Positions 26,863 to 35,603 of a stretch of DNA of 64,000 nt are shown piece after piece. The notes beneath the pieces were generated by a model. The model was given only the letters and a program-made list of their open reading frames with translations, made no database searches and had not been told where the DNA came from. The stretch is taken from contig NZ_JAUKFY010000004.1 of assembly GCF_030489605.1 (NCBI RefSeq), forward strand, positions 305,472-369,471. Direction: 5' to 3'. Made by a program: the position numbers and the translations under genes. The first letter of the stretch is position 1; each line of letters opens with the position of its first letter. Source of the DNA: Brevibacillus laterosporus. Its GTDB lineage: Bacteria > Bacillota > Bacilli > Brevibacillales > Brevibacillaceae.

Positions 26863-27996
26863 TTAACGAAGCAATTGAAGCACGCTTTGAGGCTGTTGGT
26901 TAGCCTGGGCAAGCATAGCTTGAGCTGCTTGAGTCAGGATATTGTTTTTCGTGAAGTCCATCATTTCTTTTGCCATATCAACGTCACGGATACGGGATTC
27001 TGCGGCTGTTAGGTTCTCAGCAGTTGTTCCTAGGTTATTGATTGTGTGCTCTAGACGGTTTTGGTTCGCACCTAGTTTAGAGCGCTCTTCCGATACTTTG
27101 TTAAGAGCATTGTTAATCGTTGTGATTGCTTTATCCGCAGCTTTTTGAGTGGAGATGTTAACACCTCTTGTGTCATCAACATCTGTAGCAGCAGCTTTAG
27201 CAATAGTTGTTTCTGCTAATTTAGCGGCAGTATCGCTTCCTTTTTTACCAGCGCCAAGCTTCGATTCAACTCCTACGGCCTTCAAAGCTCCTAATACATC
27301 ATCAAATTTTGCTGTTGTATTTGTACCGTCTGCAGATGCTAAGGTTACAGTTACTTTTCCATCCTTATCTACTTTAGCAGATGTACCAGAGCCTTTCGCT
27401 CCAATTGCAAACTCAACTTTGAAATCCTCATCGCCGCTTCTGTTAGTAAATGTGATATCGCCCGCCGTTGTTTCTTTAGCCAGGCCATTTACACCTAGCT
27501 CTTTGTTACTCATGTTGTTAATGCTTAATTTAATGTTTTGCCCTTGGTTAGCACCGATATGGAACGTTTTGTTCTCAAAAGATCCATCCAATACTTTTTG
27601 GTTGTTGAACTCTGTGTCTGTAGAAATACGTTTGATTTCTTTAGACAACTCATCAACCTCTGCTTGAAGCTTTTGACGGTCAACACCTTCGTTTGTGTCA
27701 GAAGATGCTTGAACTGCTAGTTCACGCATACGTTGCAGGATGCTGTGTGTTTCAGTTAGGGCACCCTCTGCTGTTTGGATCAAGGAGATACCGTCTTGTG
27801 CGTTTTTAGAAGCCATTTCTAGACCGCGGATTTGACCGCGCATTTTTTCGGAGATTGCTAGACCTGCTGCGTCATCACCTGCACGGTTGATGCGAAGACC
27901 AGAAGACAATTTCTCCAAGTTTTTACCTGATGCGCCAGTGTTTACACCTAGTTGGCGGTGTGTGTTTAGTGCTGATACGTTGTGATTGATTCTCAT
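26863..27996 (-). CDS. hag: flagellin, paralogue 3 of 4
   Basis: The shortest paralogue, 377 residues. D0/D1 ends match the other copies, with small differences such as [13 protein letters not shown] and the C-terminal [10 protein letters not shown] (Ser for Gly). The central variable region (about 170-280) is again different, including [20 protein letters not shown]. It has its own promoter, leader hairpin and terminator. Directly upstream on the opposite strand are broken phage-like genes that separate it from paralogue 4. Confidence 0.95.
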   Translation of the reverse strand: MRINHNVSALNTHRQLGVNTGASGKNLEKLSSGLRINRAGDDAAGLAISEKMRGQIRGLEMASKNAQDGISLIQTAEGALTETHSILQRMRELAVQASSDTNEGVDRQKLQAEVDELSKEIKRISTDTEFNNQKVLDGSFENKTFHIGANQGQNIKLSINNMSNKELGVNGLAKETTAGDITFTNRSGDEDFKVEFAIGAKGSGTSAKVDKDGKVTVTLASADGTNTTAKFDDVLGALKAVGVESKLGAGKKGSDTAAKLAETTIAKAAATDVDDTRGVNISTQKAADKAITTINNALNKVSEERSKLGANQNRLEHTINNLGTTAENLTAAESRIRDVDMAKEMMDFTKNNILTQAAQAMLAQANQQPQSVLQLLR

Positions 27997-28023
27997 GATT
28001 TGTTACCTCCGTGTTTTTTACTT

Positions 28024-28046
28024 CTTGAACCATCCATTTGCTCAAG
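28024..28046 (-). promoter_or_regulatory. flagellin 3 leader hairpin with GGA in the loop
   Basis: On the minus strand CTTGAGC pairs with GTTCAAG through one G-U pair around AAATGGATG. The stem is kept despite a base change relative to paralogues 1 and 2, which supports selection on the structure. Confidence 0.7.
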
Positions 28047-28176
28047 ATTATGTAATGTTGCACTATTCTGAAATGGGATCGTTTCAAGATTGCTAGGCAA
28101 CCAAATCCTGGATAATTACACCTTTCTTAGCATCATTTTGCCCAGAAAATATCCATGATTTAGGCGACTATTATTA

Positions 28177-28203
28177 ATATCGGATATATCACAGAAAACT
28201 TTA
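28177..28203 (-). promoter_or_regulatory. sigma-D promoter of flagellin 3
   Basis: On the minus strand TAAA, 15 bases, TCCGATAT. The predicted leader is about 174 nt. Confidence 0.87.
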
Positions 28204-28345
28204 TAGTTTTATCAAATATTTTTTTATTCACTAAATATTAAAGTAAATTATCGTGAGTTATCCCTTCTTATATCAATCCGCGATCATACACAAATGCTTT
28301 TCGTAACGGTAAGTTTTATGTGTTAAAATGTAAAGGAGTTATTCC

Positions 28346-28660
28346 ATGAGAAAATATTTGTTAGTATTCTTTTTAGCTTTAAGTCTAAATGCTTGTAGTA
28401 ATGCTCAATCAGAACCTTCTTGTGGATCAAGATAACGCAAACAACAAAATTAATTCTCAAAATAATGAAGAGGAAATTGCTAACAGTGAACTTGAAGATA
28501 TTTATAAACTAATATCTAATAAAGACTATGTCCAAGCTGAAAAGCTATTAAATAATTCGAGATTCTATGAAATTAGAGAAGAATTCAAGATACTTCTAGT
28601 TTTAAAAATGCAATGCGGGCAAAAGATAATTTTAATGAGGAAAACAAAAGGTTTAAATAT
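28346..28660 (+). pseudogene. frameshifted lipoprotein gene
   Basis: The ATG at 28346 follows AAGGAG and encodes a lipoprotein signal (MRKYLLVFFLALSLNACSN, lipobox LNAC). That frame stops at 28430. The continuation is in another frame (ANSELEDIYKLISNKDYVQA, about 28410-28600), then returns to the first frame (FKNAMRAKDNFNEENKRF). Two shifts are therefore needed. The body is helical and TPR-like. The open frame then runs without a stop into the tail-like pseudogene, suggesting a deletion junction. Function not recognised. Confidence 0.65.
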
Positions 28661-29746
28661 ATGGGAGTTCCATTATCATTGATTCCATCGGGTAGAAATA
28701 TACGGATATTCGGAGATAAACTAACGCAAACCTGACTCCAGACCAATTCCTCTAGAAAATGATTTTATTGTTACTTACTACAATGGTTTCATTACCTTTC
28801 ATCCATCTCAAGAACACAAAACTGTTTCCGTTTCCTATAAAGGTCGTGGGTTGATTCAATATCCTGCATCACGTATCTATGCTCATAATCCAAATAATGA
28901 TGTAGTGGAAAATTTACAGCATATTATTGATACAGCTCTAATTAAGATAATTGAAGTCGGAGATTCTATTGAAAAAGCTCTTGAAGCCGCCAAAAATGCT
29001 ACGATGGCTGCCGAAGGTGCTTTTATTGCTACCAGTCGTGCTAATCAGGCAACCGAAATGGCATTATCAGCCTCAGATAAAGCAATTAAAGCTAGTAATA
29101 ATGTTGATGAAAAAGCTGATTTAGCCTATAAAGCTGCTATGACTACTCGCCTAATCTGGTTAAAACCAGTTGATAAATATGAGGATATTGCTTTAGCCTA
29201 CCCTAATCCTGAAATCGGTTCTACAACAATGGTTTTGAGTACAGGTAGTCGATATCGTTATGAAGGTGATGGATTTGGAAAGAGATTGATAACTATACCA
29301 GAGGTTCTATCCCATTAGTAAGTGAAAAAATAGATGGTCTTATGTCTTCAGACGATTTTAATTTAATGCATAATAAACTTCAATACAGATCAATTCATTT
29401 TGTTATTCCTACATTTACAATGGATGGGGTTCAAAAAGTTATTACCTCCGTACCTTTCAACTGTAAGATTAAATCTATTAAAGCAATATGCAATAAGCCT
29501 TCTAGTGCCTCCCCTACTCATATATTTATTGAAAAAATTTCAGGTACTGACTTCGGTACTCATTGTGAATGGGAGAAATTAACGGATTCACCTATTCAAT
29601 TTAAAGCAGGTCATTATTCAGCTTTTATTCCTCCTTTATTGATAAGCGAGATAAAAAAAGACGGTGTATTACGTTTATTTGTAGAGGTTGATAAATTTGA
29701 TCCCCTACAGGAAGGCATATCAATACAAATTGATGCGGTTTTATAA
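28661..29746 (+). pseudogene. frameshifted phage tail/baseplate-like protein gene
   Basis: Reassembling three frames gives a protein of about 360 residues. It starts MGVPLSLIPSGRNIRIFGDK (frame A), continues ENDFIVTYYNGFITFHPSQE and VSVSYKGRGLIQYPASRIY (frame B, from about 28733), then DNYTRGSIPLVSEKIDGLMS (frame A again, from about 29275). The pattern of N-terminal beta domain, SYKGRG, and an alanine-rich helical stretch (AALEAAKNATMAAEGAF-like, 28960-29110) resembles phage tail fibre or baseplate proteins of Bacillales. The C-terminal 130 residues may be a host- or glycan-binding domain. Two frameshifts make it non-functional as annotated. It sits between flagellin genes 3 and 4, on the opposite strand. 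Confidence 0.6.
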
Positions 29747-29770
29747 AATTTTAAATGGAGGTTTACATAT

Positions 29771-30243
29771 ATGGCAGTACCATTAATTAGTCGGTATTCA
29801 CAGGACAATACACTAGATTTAGCTGCAAAAGGCGGTTGGAAGATAGGAACTATAATGCAGGAGATACTTCTGCACAGTTAGGAGTGCTGCTTTGGAATAA
29901 CAGAGGTGGCACATCGGCTGTTTCAGATATGAATGACTGTACTCTTACTACAGTAGATACACAGGGTGGTTCTAATAGTCCAGTTGTTACAGGCAAATGG
30001 GTTTCTACTATGGTTGTATCCATGTCCGAGGTTAATTTCACTGCAATTGGCGGTAATCAATCAACTAAAAAAATCAAGGCTAGTGGTCAGGAGGACGGTA
30101 CTATTGCTGGAGCTGTAAAAGATGGGACTAAAGAGAATTCAAAAGCAAATTTTGCTGAATTTATTCTTCAAGCCAATCCACCATTAAATGCCCCTGCTGG
30201 TAATTTTAATTTTAATATTCGAGTTTCTTATACGTTCACCTAA
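29771..30243 (+). pseudogene. frameshifted small tail-like protein gene
   Basis: The ATG at 29771 has a good ribosome binding site (TGGAGG) and encodes MAVPLISRYSQDNTLDLAAK. About 65 bases later one base is missing, and the rest continues in another frame (YNAGDTSAQLGVLLWNNRGG to NFNFNIRVSYTFT), about 156 residues in all. The product is probably all-beta. I do not recognise the family, but the start MAVPL resembles that of the upstream tail-like gene and the two were probably one operon. Confidence 0.55.
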
Positions 30244-30277
30244 TAAAAAAGATATTTTATTTGATTGGTTGGGATGC

Positions 30278-30311
30278 AGAAAAGACCCAACTCTTTAGTC
30301 AGGTCTTTTCT
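30278..30311 (-). terminator. terminator of flagellin gene 4
   Basis: AGAAAAGACC pairs with GGTCTTTTCT around a 14-base loop. It shares the AAAAGACC/GGTCTTTT core with the other flagellin terminators and may also stop the plus-strand tail-like genes. Confidence 0.8.
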
Positions 30312-30336
30312 CATTTCCCATTATTCTAATGTTAAA

Positions 30337-31497
30337 TTAACGAAGTAATTGAAGTACGCCTTGAGGCTGTTGGTTAGCTTGTGCAAGCATGGCTTGAGCT
30401 GCTTGAGTAAGAATGTTGTTTTTCGTGAAGTCCATCATTTCTTTTGCCATATCAACGTCACGGATGCGGGATTCTGCGGCTGTCAAGTTCTCAGCAGTTG
30501 CTCCCAAGTTGTTGATTGTGTGCTCTAGACGGTTTTGGTTTGCACCTAGTTTAGAGCGCTCTTCGGATACTTTGTTTAGAGCGTTGTTGATGGTTGTGAT
30601 TGCTTTGTCTGCTGCTTTTTGAGTGGAGATGTTAACACCTTTTGTATCATCAACCTGAGCTGGGTTCGTTGCATCTGCTTTTGCGAATGTATACGATTTT
30701 CCATAAGCAGCGGCTGCAATTACATCAGTAGCAGTACTACCGTCATCATTAACTTCTAACCCAGCTTTCTTTAATGCTTCCAATACATCTGCTTTCGTAG
30801 CTGTAACTGTACCATCATCTTTTTGTGCTAAAGTTAATTTGACTTTTCCATCTTTATCAATGGATGCAGTAGTTTCCTTGATTTCAACAGTTGCTTTAGC
30901 AGTAACATCAATTACGATGTCTGATTCACCATCACGATTCGTAATCTTAACACCAAGTTCAGCTTGTGTTGTTTCATTTTTTAGTCCGTTCACACCAAGC
31001 TCTGTGTTGCTCATATCATTAATGCTCAATTTGATGTTTTGTCCTTGGTTAGCACCGATATGGAACGTTTTGTCTTCAAAAGATCCATCCAATACTTTTT
31101 GGTTGTTGAACTCTGTGTCTGTAGAAATACGTTTGATTTCTTTAGACAGTTCGTCAACCTCTGCTTGAAGCTTTTGACGGTCCACGCCTTCGTTTGTGTC
31201 AGAAGATGCTTGAACTGCTAGTTCACGCATACGTTGCAGGATGCTGTGTGTTTCAGTCAAGGCACCCTCTGCTGTTTGGATCAAAGAGATACCGTCTTGC
31301 GCATTTTTAGAAGCCATTTCTAGACCGCGGATTTGACCGCGCATTTTTTCGGAGATTGCTAGACCTGCTGCGTCATCACCTGCACGGTTGATACGAAGAC
31401 CAGAAGACAATTTCTCCAGGTTTTTACCAGATGCGCCAGTGTTTACACCTAGTTGACGGTGTGTGTTTAGTGCTGATACGTTGTGATTGATTCTCAT
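30337..31497 (-). CDS. hag: flagellin, paralogue 4 of 4
   Basis: A 386-residue flagellin with the same conserved ends and a fourth version of the central region (about 170-290, for example [20 protein letters not shown] and [20 protein letters not shown]). It is separated from paralogue 3 by about 2.3 kb containing the phage-like pseudogenes. Its SigD promoter has a 16-base spacer and its leader hairpin is weaker, so its control may differ from the other copies. The start is ATG at 31497 behind ACGGAGGT. Confidence 0.95.
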   Translation of the reverse strand: MRINHNVSALNTHRQLGVNTGASGKNLEKLSSGLRINRAGDDAAGLAISEKMRGQIRGLEMASKNAQDGISLIQTAEGALTETHSILQRMRELAVQASSDTNEGVDRQKLQAEVDELSKEIKRISTDTEFNNQKVLDGSFEDKTFHIGANQGQNIKLSINDMSNTELGVNGLKNETTQAELGVKITNRDGESDIVIDVTAKATVEIKETTASIDKDGKVKLTLAQKDDGTVTATKADVLEALKKAGLEVNDDGSTATDVIAAAAYGKSYTFAKADATNPAQVDDTKGVNISTQKAADKAITTINNALNKVSEERSKLGANQNRLEHTINNLGATAENLTAAESRIRDVDMAKEMMDFTKNNILTQAAQAMLAQANQQPQGVLQLLR

Positions 31498-31521
31498 GAT
31501 AATACCTCCGTGTTTTTCATT

Positions 31522-31543
31522 TTTTAACCATCCATTGTTCTAG
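31522..31543 (-). promoter_or_regulatory. weakened flagellin 4 leader hairpin
   Basis: At the position of the GGA-loop hairpin in the other leaders, only AAC/GTT flanks the loop AATGGATG; the outer stem bases are changed (TAG against AAA). The second GGA in the ribosome binding site is kept. Confidence 0.5.
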
Positions 31544-31612
31544 ATGATATTGTGTTGCTTCATTTTGAAATAAAGTTGGTTCAAAATGGCAACTTCTTTA
31601 GTCTCCCAATCA

Positions 31613-31636
31613 GCTAATGGTAGCGCTACCATTAGC
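31613..31636. repeat. 24-bp perfect palindrome in the flagellin 4 leader
   Basis: GCTAATGGTAGC is followed by its exact reverse complement. Only the core GTAGCGCTAC is kept in leaders 1 and 2. It lies about 45 bases downstream of the predicted transcription start and could be an RNA hairpin or a protein site. Confidence 0.6.
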
Positions 31637-31680
31637 ATGCATAGCTCAGATAAAACCTAGGATTTAGGTGACTATGATTA

Positions 31681-31708
31681 GTATCGGATTATATCACAGA
31701 AAACTTTA
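31681..31708 (-). promoter_or_regulatory. sigma-D promoter of flagellin 4
   Basis: On the minus strand TAAA, 16 bases, TCCGATAC. The spacer is one base longer than in the other three copies, which should reduce strength. Confidence 0.75.
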
Positions 31709-31859
31709 TAGCTTTATTAACCAAAGACTAAGAATGTTAAAATTTCTTCCTTTAGTTTCCACTTATAAAATTATTTGGCGGTCAATACAATGTTATCTCA
31801 CATTATCCCCTACTCTCCTGTACCACAAAGGGAGTTCATATGGTTGGCTGAATACGTAG

Positions 31860-33145
31860 ATGGTACTCATCTATCAGAATTTGATTTTAATACAAAACGG
31901 TATCCCTACTCTTAGTTATGGGTCAGACCCTAGCATGTTAATTGGCAGGACTCACTCAGAACGCTTTCGTGGATTGGTTGAATTTGATTTATCTAAACTA
32001 TCAAAGAGAAAGAATTAAAACGAGCCAAGTTAAAACTATACTGTGGATACTTAGATTCACCCATTAATCTTTCTTTGTTTGAAATTCTTGATGATTGGCG
32101 AGAACATGACGTAACATGGAGCAATCAGCCACCTCAAGGCAGAAAGATAGCTGAGAAGCACATTACTCATGCTGATGGTTATATTGAAATTGATGTCTTT
32201 ACGTTAGTTAAAGAATGGTATGAAGGTAAAACACCTAATCATGGTGTTTTTTTATTTGCAGAAGAACAAAATGAGCAGTCAACTATTCAATTACAGACCA
32301 AAGAATCATCCACTCCCCCTATATTAGAAGTAGGGTTTTATAAGCTCATTTCTAGTTTAGCTTTCGGCAAGCTGCCAGCAACTTTGTCTATTCGTGCTAA
32401 CGGTGAAGACAGCCTAGCTGCTTCCATTAATGTAAACAGCAAATACAAAGCAAAAGACTTAGCTGCACAGCTATCTATCTTAAGAAAATCAGTGGATACC
32501 GATTTAAGTTGCTCAATGGATGTAGTAGGCAAGAGAAGCAATGTAATGTCTGCTTTCATGTCTATTGAGAAGAAATCCAGAGAATCTATAATTTCTGCTG
32601 AACTTATTGTAAGACGATTAGAGGGCACATCATTACTAGGTTCTATGACAATTGAGAAAAAGTCACGTATGAGTCAGTTAGATGCTTCATTAACTGTACG
32701 TGTAGCTGAGCATCAACAGTTATTCTCTAATCTGAGCATTGAGAAAAAAGAACGATATAAACAGCTACGTGCAAACATTAAAGTTACTTATGTGAAGAGT
32801 TTGCCAGCTACCTTGAGTATTGAGAAAAAGGAAAGAAATCGTGATCTTACATGTTCATTAATTGTTCGACAGCGAGAAAGTGATACACGCAGTGGCTCAG
32901 TTGTAATTCCATCAAGGAAGTTTTTTACCAGCCAAATGTTTGTTCGACATGTTAGAGATTTCCCTTGTAATATTCAAGTTAACTCAGGATTTTTAAATGC
33001 AGAAATCAAGGTTAGAGGATATCGGGATGTACAAATTCCAGCTACTGTTACAGTAAGGGTAAGAAGGATTAGTGACATACATGCGAGGATTACGGTGCGG
33101 AATTTAAAATATGATGCAGATGCTGGCTATGTATTTATTTTATAG
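31860..33145 (+). pseudogene. DNRLRE-domain protein with beta repeats, frameshifted
   Basis: The N-terminal part (31860-32015) reads LIQNGIPTLSYGSDPSMLIG and GLVEFDLSKLS, then the frame shifts near 32005 and continues as ELKRAKLKLYCGYLDSPINL to VEVGFYK-like sequence at 32340. Together these form a DNRLRE domain (AxLxLY, DDWREHDVTWSNQPPQG), a beta-sandwich found in secreted and phage adhesins. The C-terminal 250 residues are a repeat array with four IEKK(S/E)R units spaced 27-29 residues apart. The C-terminal fragment could still be made from a TTG at 32075. It is probably a phage tail adhesin gene belonging with the fragments at 28.3-30.2 kb. Confidence 0.65.
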
Positions 33146-33161
33146 GGTGGAACCAAAAAAA

Positions 33162-33204
33162 GAAGTAGATCACCCTTGAGCCAGACAACTCAATGATCTA
33201 CTTC
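33162..33204 (-). terminator. strong minus-strand terminator
   Basis: GAAGTAGATCA pairs perfectly with TGATCTACTTC, with an inner TTGAG/CTCAA extension. Seven T residues follow on the minus strand. Confidence 0.85.
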
Positions 33205-33249
33205 ATCCTGCAAACGAGCCACCCCTTTGAAGGGATAGTCTTTGTACAA

Positions 33250-33276
33250 ACCGTGGGTGCTACCAACACCTGCGGT
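33250..33276 (+). terminator. plus-strand terminator
   Basis: ACCGTGGGTG pairs with CACCTGCGGT through two wobble pairs around a 7-base loop, followed by CTTTTTATA. It could end transcription of the DNRLRE gene or of an antisense RNA. Confidence 0.65.
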
Positions 33277-33308
33277 CTTTTTATACCCATGTCAGTATAT
33301 TAACCATA

Positions 33309-33336
33309 GCATAACACATATTGGCAAAAATTCAAT
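33309..33336 (-). promoter_or_regulatory. sigma-A type promoter for the small RNA
   Basis: On the minus strand TTGAAT, 16 bases, TATGCT. It directs transcription into the structured region ending at 33155. Confidence 0.5.
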
Positions 33337-33401
33337 CTCCAATACCAATATTTTGATTGTTTATAGCTGTTTAAATTTGAGCAATTAAGCTTTGATTAAA
33401 C

Positions 33402-34034
33402 TTAATCAAGGTCAATCATATCGTCAATAAGATATTGATTCTTATTTTTGACAAGGTTGAATTGTACCTTTGTTGTGCGTTTTAATACCTTTTTAAAGTT
33501 TAAGGAGTCATATCCAATGCCTTCGAATAAAACAATAATATTTGTAGAAGTCTTCTTTTGGATAGTTACTTTTAGGCCTTCCACAATACCTTGCATACTT
33601 GATGAGAATCCTTCTGTCTCAACGCATTCATAAGTACCGTTATCTCTCTTCTTAAAGAAAAAGGCAAAGATTTCTTCTGCTTTAGAGGGGGTATAGTATT
33701 TTTTTAAGTTTGAAATGATAACTTCTTTTGAGTTGCCATCAATGAATCGTTTTGACCTTGAGAGTGATATAAAATCCCCCGTCCATGTTTGTAATTTATC
33801 AAACCATAGTAATTTAGGTATATCACCTTTACTGGTTAGTACTTTATCAGTCAGTACATCAGGCGCAGAGTTTTCTAAAAGAGATGATATGAAAGTTATA
33901 TTTTCTTTTGTTAGTTTATCATTTTTGGAGGCGGCAACACTGGCTTTTACTGCTTCAGCTTTGGTTGGACTCCAAGATGAAATTGAAGTGATAGCTAGGA
34001 TGGAAATCAGCAAGAAAAGATAAACTTTTTTCAT
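33402..34034 (-). CDS. secreted protein of unknown function, next to an M23 peptidase
   Basis: A 210-residue exported protein with signal peptide MKKVYLFLLISILAITSISS and probable cleavage after KAEA. The mature part is alpha/beta (LKKYYTPSKAEEIFAFFFKK, GLKVTIQKKTSTNIIVLFEG, VQFNLVKNKNQYLIDDMIDL). The pattern is loosely reminiscent of IseA-type inhibitors of cell-wall endopeptidases, but I cannot confirm this. The start at 34034 is set by TGGAGAG; the longer frame to 34118 overlaps the peptidase stop region. It lies 85 bases after the M23 gene on the same strand, so the two may be co-expressed. Confidence 0.6.
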   Translation of the reverse strand: MKKVYLFLLISILAITSISSWSPTKAEAVKASVAASKNDKLTKENITFISSLLENSAPDVLTDKVLTSKGDIPKLLWFDKLQTWTGDFISLSRSKRFIDGNSKEVIISNLKKYYTPSKAEEIFAFFFKKRDNGTYECVETEGFSSSMQGIVEGLKVTIQKKTSTNIIVLFEGIGYDSLNFKKVLKRTTKVQFNLVKNKNQYLIDDMIDLD

Positions 34035-34119
34035 CACCAAACTCTCCATTCTGTGTTCATTTTTTATTTGAAAAGCACAATCCCCCCTCATTATAAAGGG
34101 GGGATAAGTATTTGTCAAT

Positions 34120-34767
34120 TTATTCCAAAGGTATACCTAATTCTGTACGTTTTTCAGGTGTCATTGCACGAATTTCTTCAATACTATAAAAAATGGAATC
34201 TTCATTAGTTAACTCAGGGGGTAGCATGTCTGTCTCTAAATTGTCTATATCGAATTCTTGCAACTGAGTTTTGAAGGTTTTAATTTTAGGGAAATATGTC
34301 AATGGGTCAAATGTTGAATTTCCAAAATCATATTTTGTACCATTTCTTGTTTCGAAATGCAAGTGAACACCATCGGCACCTCCTGTTTCCCCCATTTCTC
34401 CGATCTGTTCTCCTTCATAAACTTTCTCATCATTTGAAACTAGTGGCTCTGTATTTAGGTGAGCGTACCAAGTTTGTACATTTTTTTTATCGACAGTGTG
34501 GTTAATTATCACCAAATATCCATAGCTACTTTTTTTACCTTTCTTGCTTTGATGGTATCCAGAAAATACAACTTTACCATCAAAAACTGAAACTACTGAA
34601 TCTCCAGCTCTTCCTGCTTTTTTAGCGCCAATATCGATTCCCTTATGAGTTTTTGAATATTTTTGTGTCACCCTAGTAGAATCGGGAACAGGCCATGTTG
34701 CAGCTAGTGCAGTAGTAGATGAGGTCAATATTGCTAGTGCAGTTAGTAGCGCGAAACTTTTTTTCAC
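34120..34767 (-). CDS. secreted M23 family metallopeptidase
   Basis: A 215-residue exported LytM-type peptidase that would cut peptide cross-links in peptidoglycan. A signal peptide ends at about residue 22 (TALAATWPVP). The zinc site is visible as HKGIDIG (His and Asp ligands), with TWYAHL and VHLHFE completing the active site. The fold runs from residue 25 to about 160, and a 55-residue acidic tail (DIDNLETDMLPPELTNED) is unusual for the family. It lies in a run of four secreted-protein genes on the minus strand. Confidence 0.87.
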   Translation of the reverse strand: MKKSFALLTALAILTSSTTALAATWPVPDSTRVTQKYSKTHKGIDIGAKKAGRAGDSVVSVFDGKVVFSGYHQSKKGKKSSYGYLVIINHTVDKKNVQTWYAHLNTEPLVSNDEKVYEGEQIGEMGETGGADGVHLHFETRNGTKYDFGNSTFDPLTYFPKIKTFKTQLQEFDIDNLETDMLPPELTNEDSIFYSIEEIRAMTPEKRTELGIPLE

Positions 34768-35041
34768 TATTTATCACCTTTCTTATTTGTTAAAAATTTT
34801 TTTAGCTGCTTCCTTCAGCTCAAGTCGCTGTGTAGACCAATCGTATTTTAATTTCTGTTTGTGTAATATCTTTGCTGAGTTCTTCGAAGTCAATTTCTTG
34901 ATAAGAGTCACCCCATATCACATCTGATTAACATTAAACAGTTGAATTCTATTCTCTGTAGTAAGCAGAAAATTACATTCCCATTGTTAGGCATCTCCAG
35001 CAATTGTGTTGGAGCACGAATTCCACTCGGACGTTTAGGCT

Positions 35042-35575
35042 TTACTCTGCGATAGAATTAGCGAATTTTAAAACTTCTTCACGTGTTAATGTTTCTGATT
35101 TTTTAGCCAGTACCCAGTATGTTAGACCTTTATACTTCCATGATAAGTTAATGACGTTTTCATTTTCTTGAATTTCAGCCTTTGAGCCATTAATCTCAGT
35201 TTCTTTAACGGCTCCACCAATATGCATATTTCCTTCTGTAACAATCATATATAGAGAGTTACATACCTTTCCTTTTTCGCATGAACCAGAATAAAAAATA
35301 TCGTATGTTTTAAGTCTATTTTGCAATTCACTAGCTGTAATTTCTCTAGGGGGGTCATTCTGTACGACAGAATTCAAGGTAAGACTCTCTGGTACATATT
35401 TAGGCATAATAAAACCTAAATCGTTTTGAACAGTTTGCAATGTGACTACCTTAGATGGTTCTTCACTTCTTATTTTGTATCCTTGTACTGATTTGTTCTC
35501 AACATTGGCTGAGACAGAAAAACCTATACTCAAAAAAGCTAAGGTTAATAATGCACCAGCAAAGTGTTTTTTCAT
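35042..35575 (-). CDS. secreted DUF4367-like protein
   Basis: A 177-residue exported protein with a signal peptide (residues 1-23). The pattern LGFIMPKYVPESLTLNSVVQ, IGGAVKETEINGSKAEIQEN, LSWKYKGLTYWVLAKKSETL and EVLKFANSI matches DUF4367-type domains, whose LolA-like fold occurs in lipoproteins and anti-sigma-associated proteins. Two cysteines (CEKGKVC) could form a disulfide. It lies 28 bases after the next secreted-protein gene. Confidence 0.7.
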   Translation of the reverse strand: MKKHFAGALLTLAFLSIGFSVSANVENKSVQGYKIRSEEPSKVVTLQTVQNDLGFIMPKYVPESLTLNSVVQNDPPREITASELQNRLKTYDIFYSGSCEKGKVCNSLYMIVTEGNMHIGGAVKETEINGSKAEIQENENVINLSWKYKGLTYWVLAKKSETLTREEVLKFANSIAE

Positions 35576-35603
35576 AGAATGTTCTCCTTATTTGGATGTT
35601 TTA

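Larger units (their letters stand above)
33155..33302 (-). ncRNA. candidate small structured RNA (possible type I antitoxin remnant)
   Basis: A promoter-like pair (33309-33336) and a very strong terminator (33162-33204) bracket about 150 bases on the minus strand without a convincing ORF; the only start, a 12-codon frame MCYAMVNILTWV, overlaps the promoter. The region also holds a plus-strand terminator (33250-33276), so two convergent, 3'-overlapping transcripts are possible, as in Bacillus type I toxin-antitoxin loci. No family match was made. Confidence 0.45.

Noticed and set aside
23604..27720. Long plus-strand open frames (60-184 codons) antisense to the flagellin genes
   Set aside because: They repeat in every flagellin copy because the conserved coding strand leaves one antisense frame open. 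They lack ribosome binding sites and are not independent genes.
28851..29318. Intact 155-codon ORF starting with TTG inside the tail-like region
   Set aside because: Homologous-looking sequence continues upstream of the TTG in the same frame and downstream in another frame, so this is a middle piece of a frameshifted gene.
28346..33145. Explaining all frameshifts as sequencing error
   Set aside because: Long genes on either side, including flagellins and housekeeping operons, show no shifts, while the phage-derived genes each carry one to three. Decay is the simpler reading, but accurate reads would settle it.
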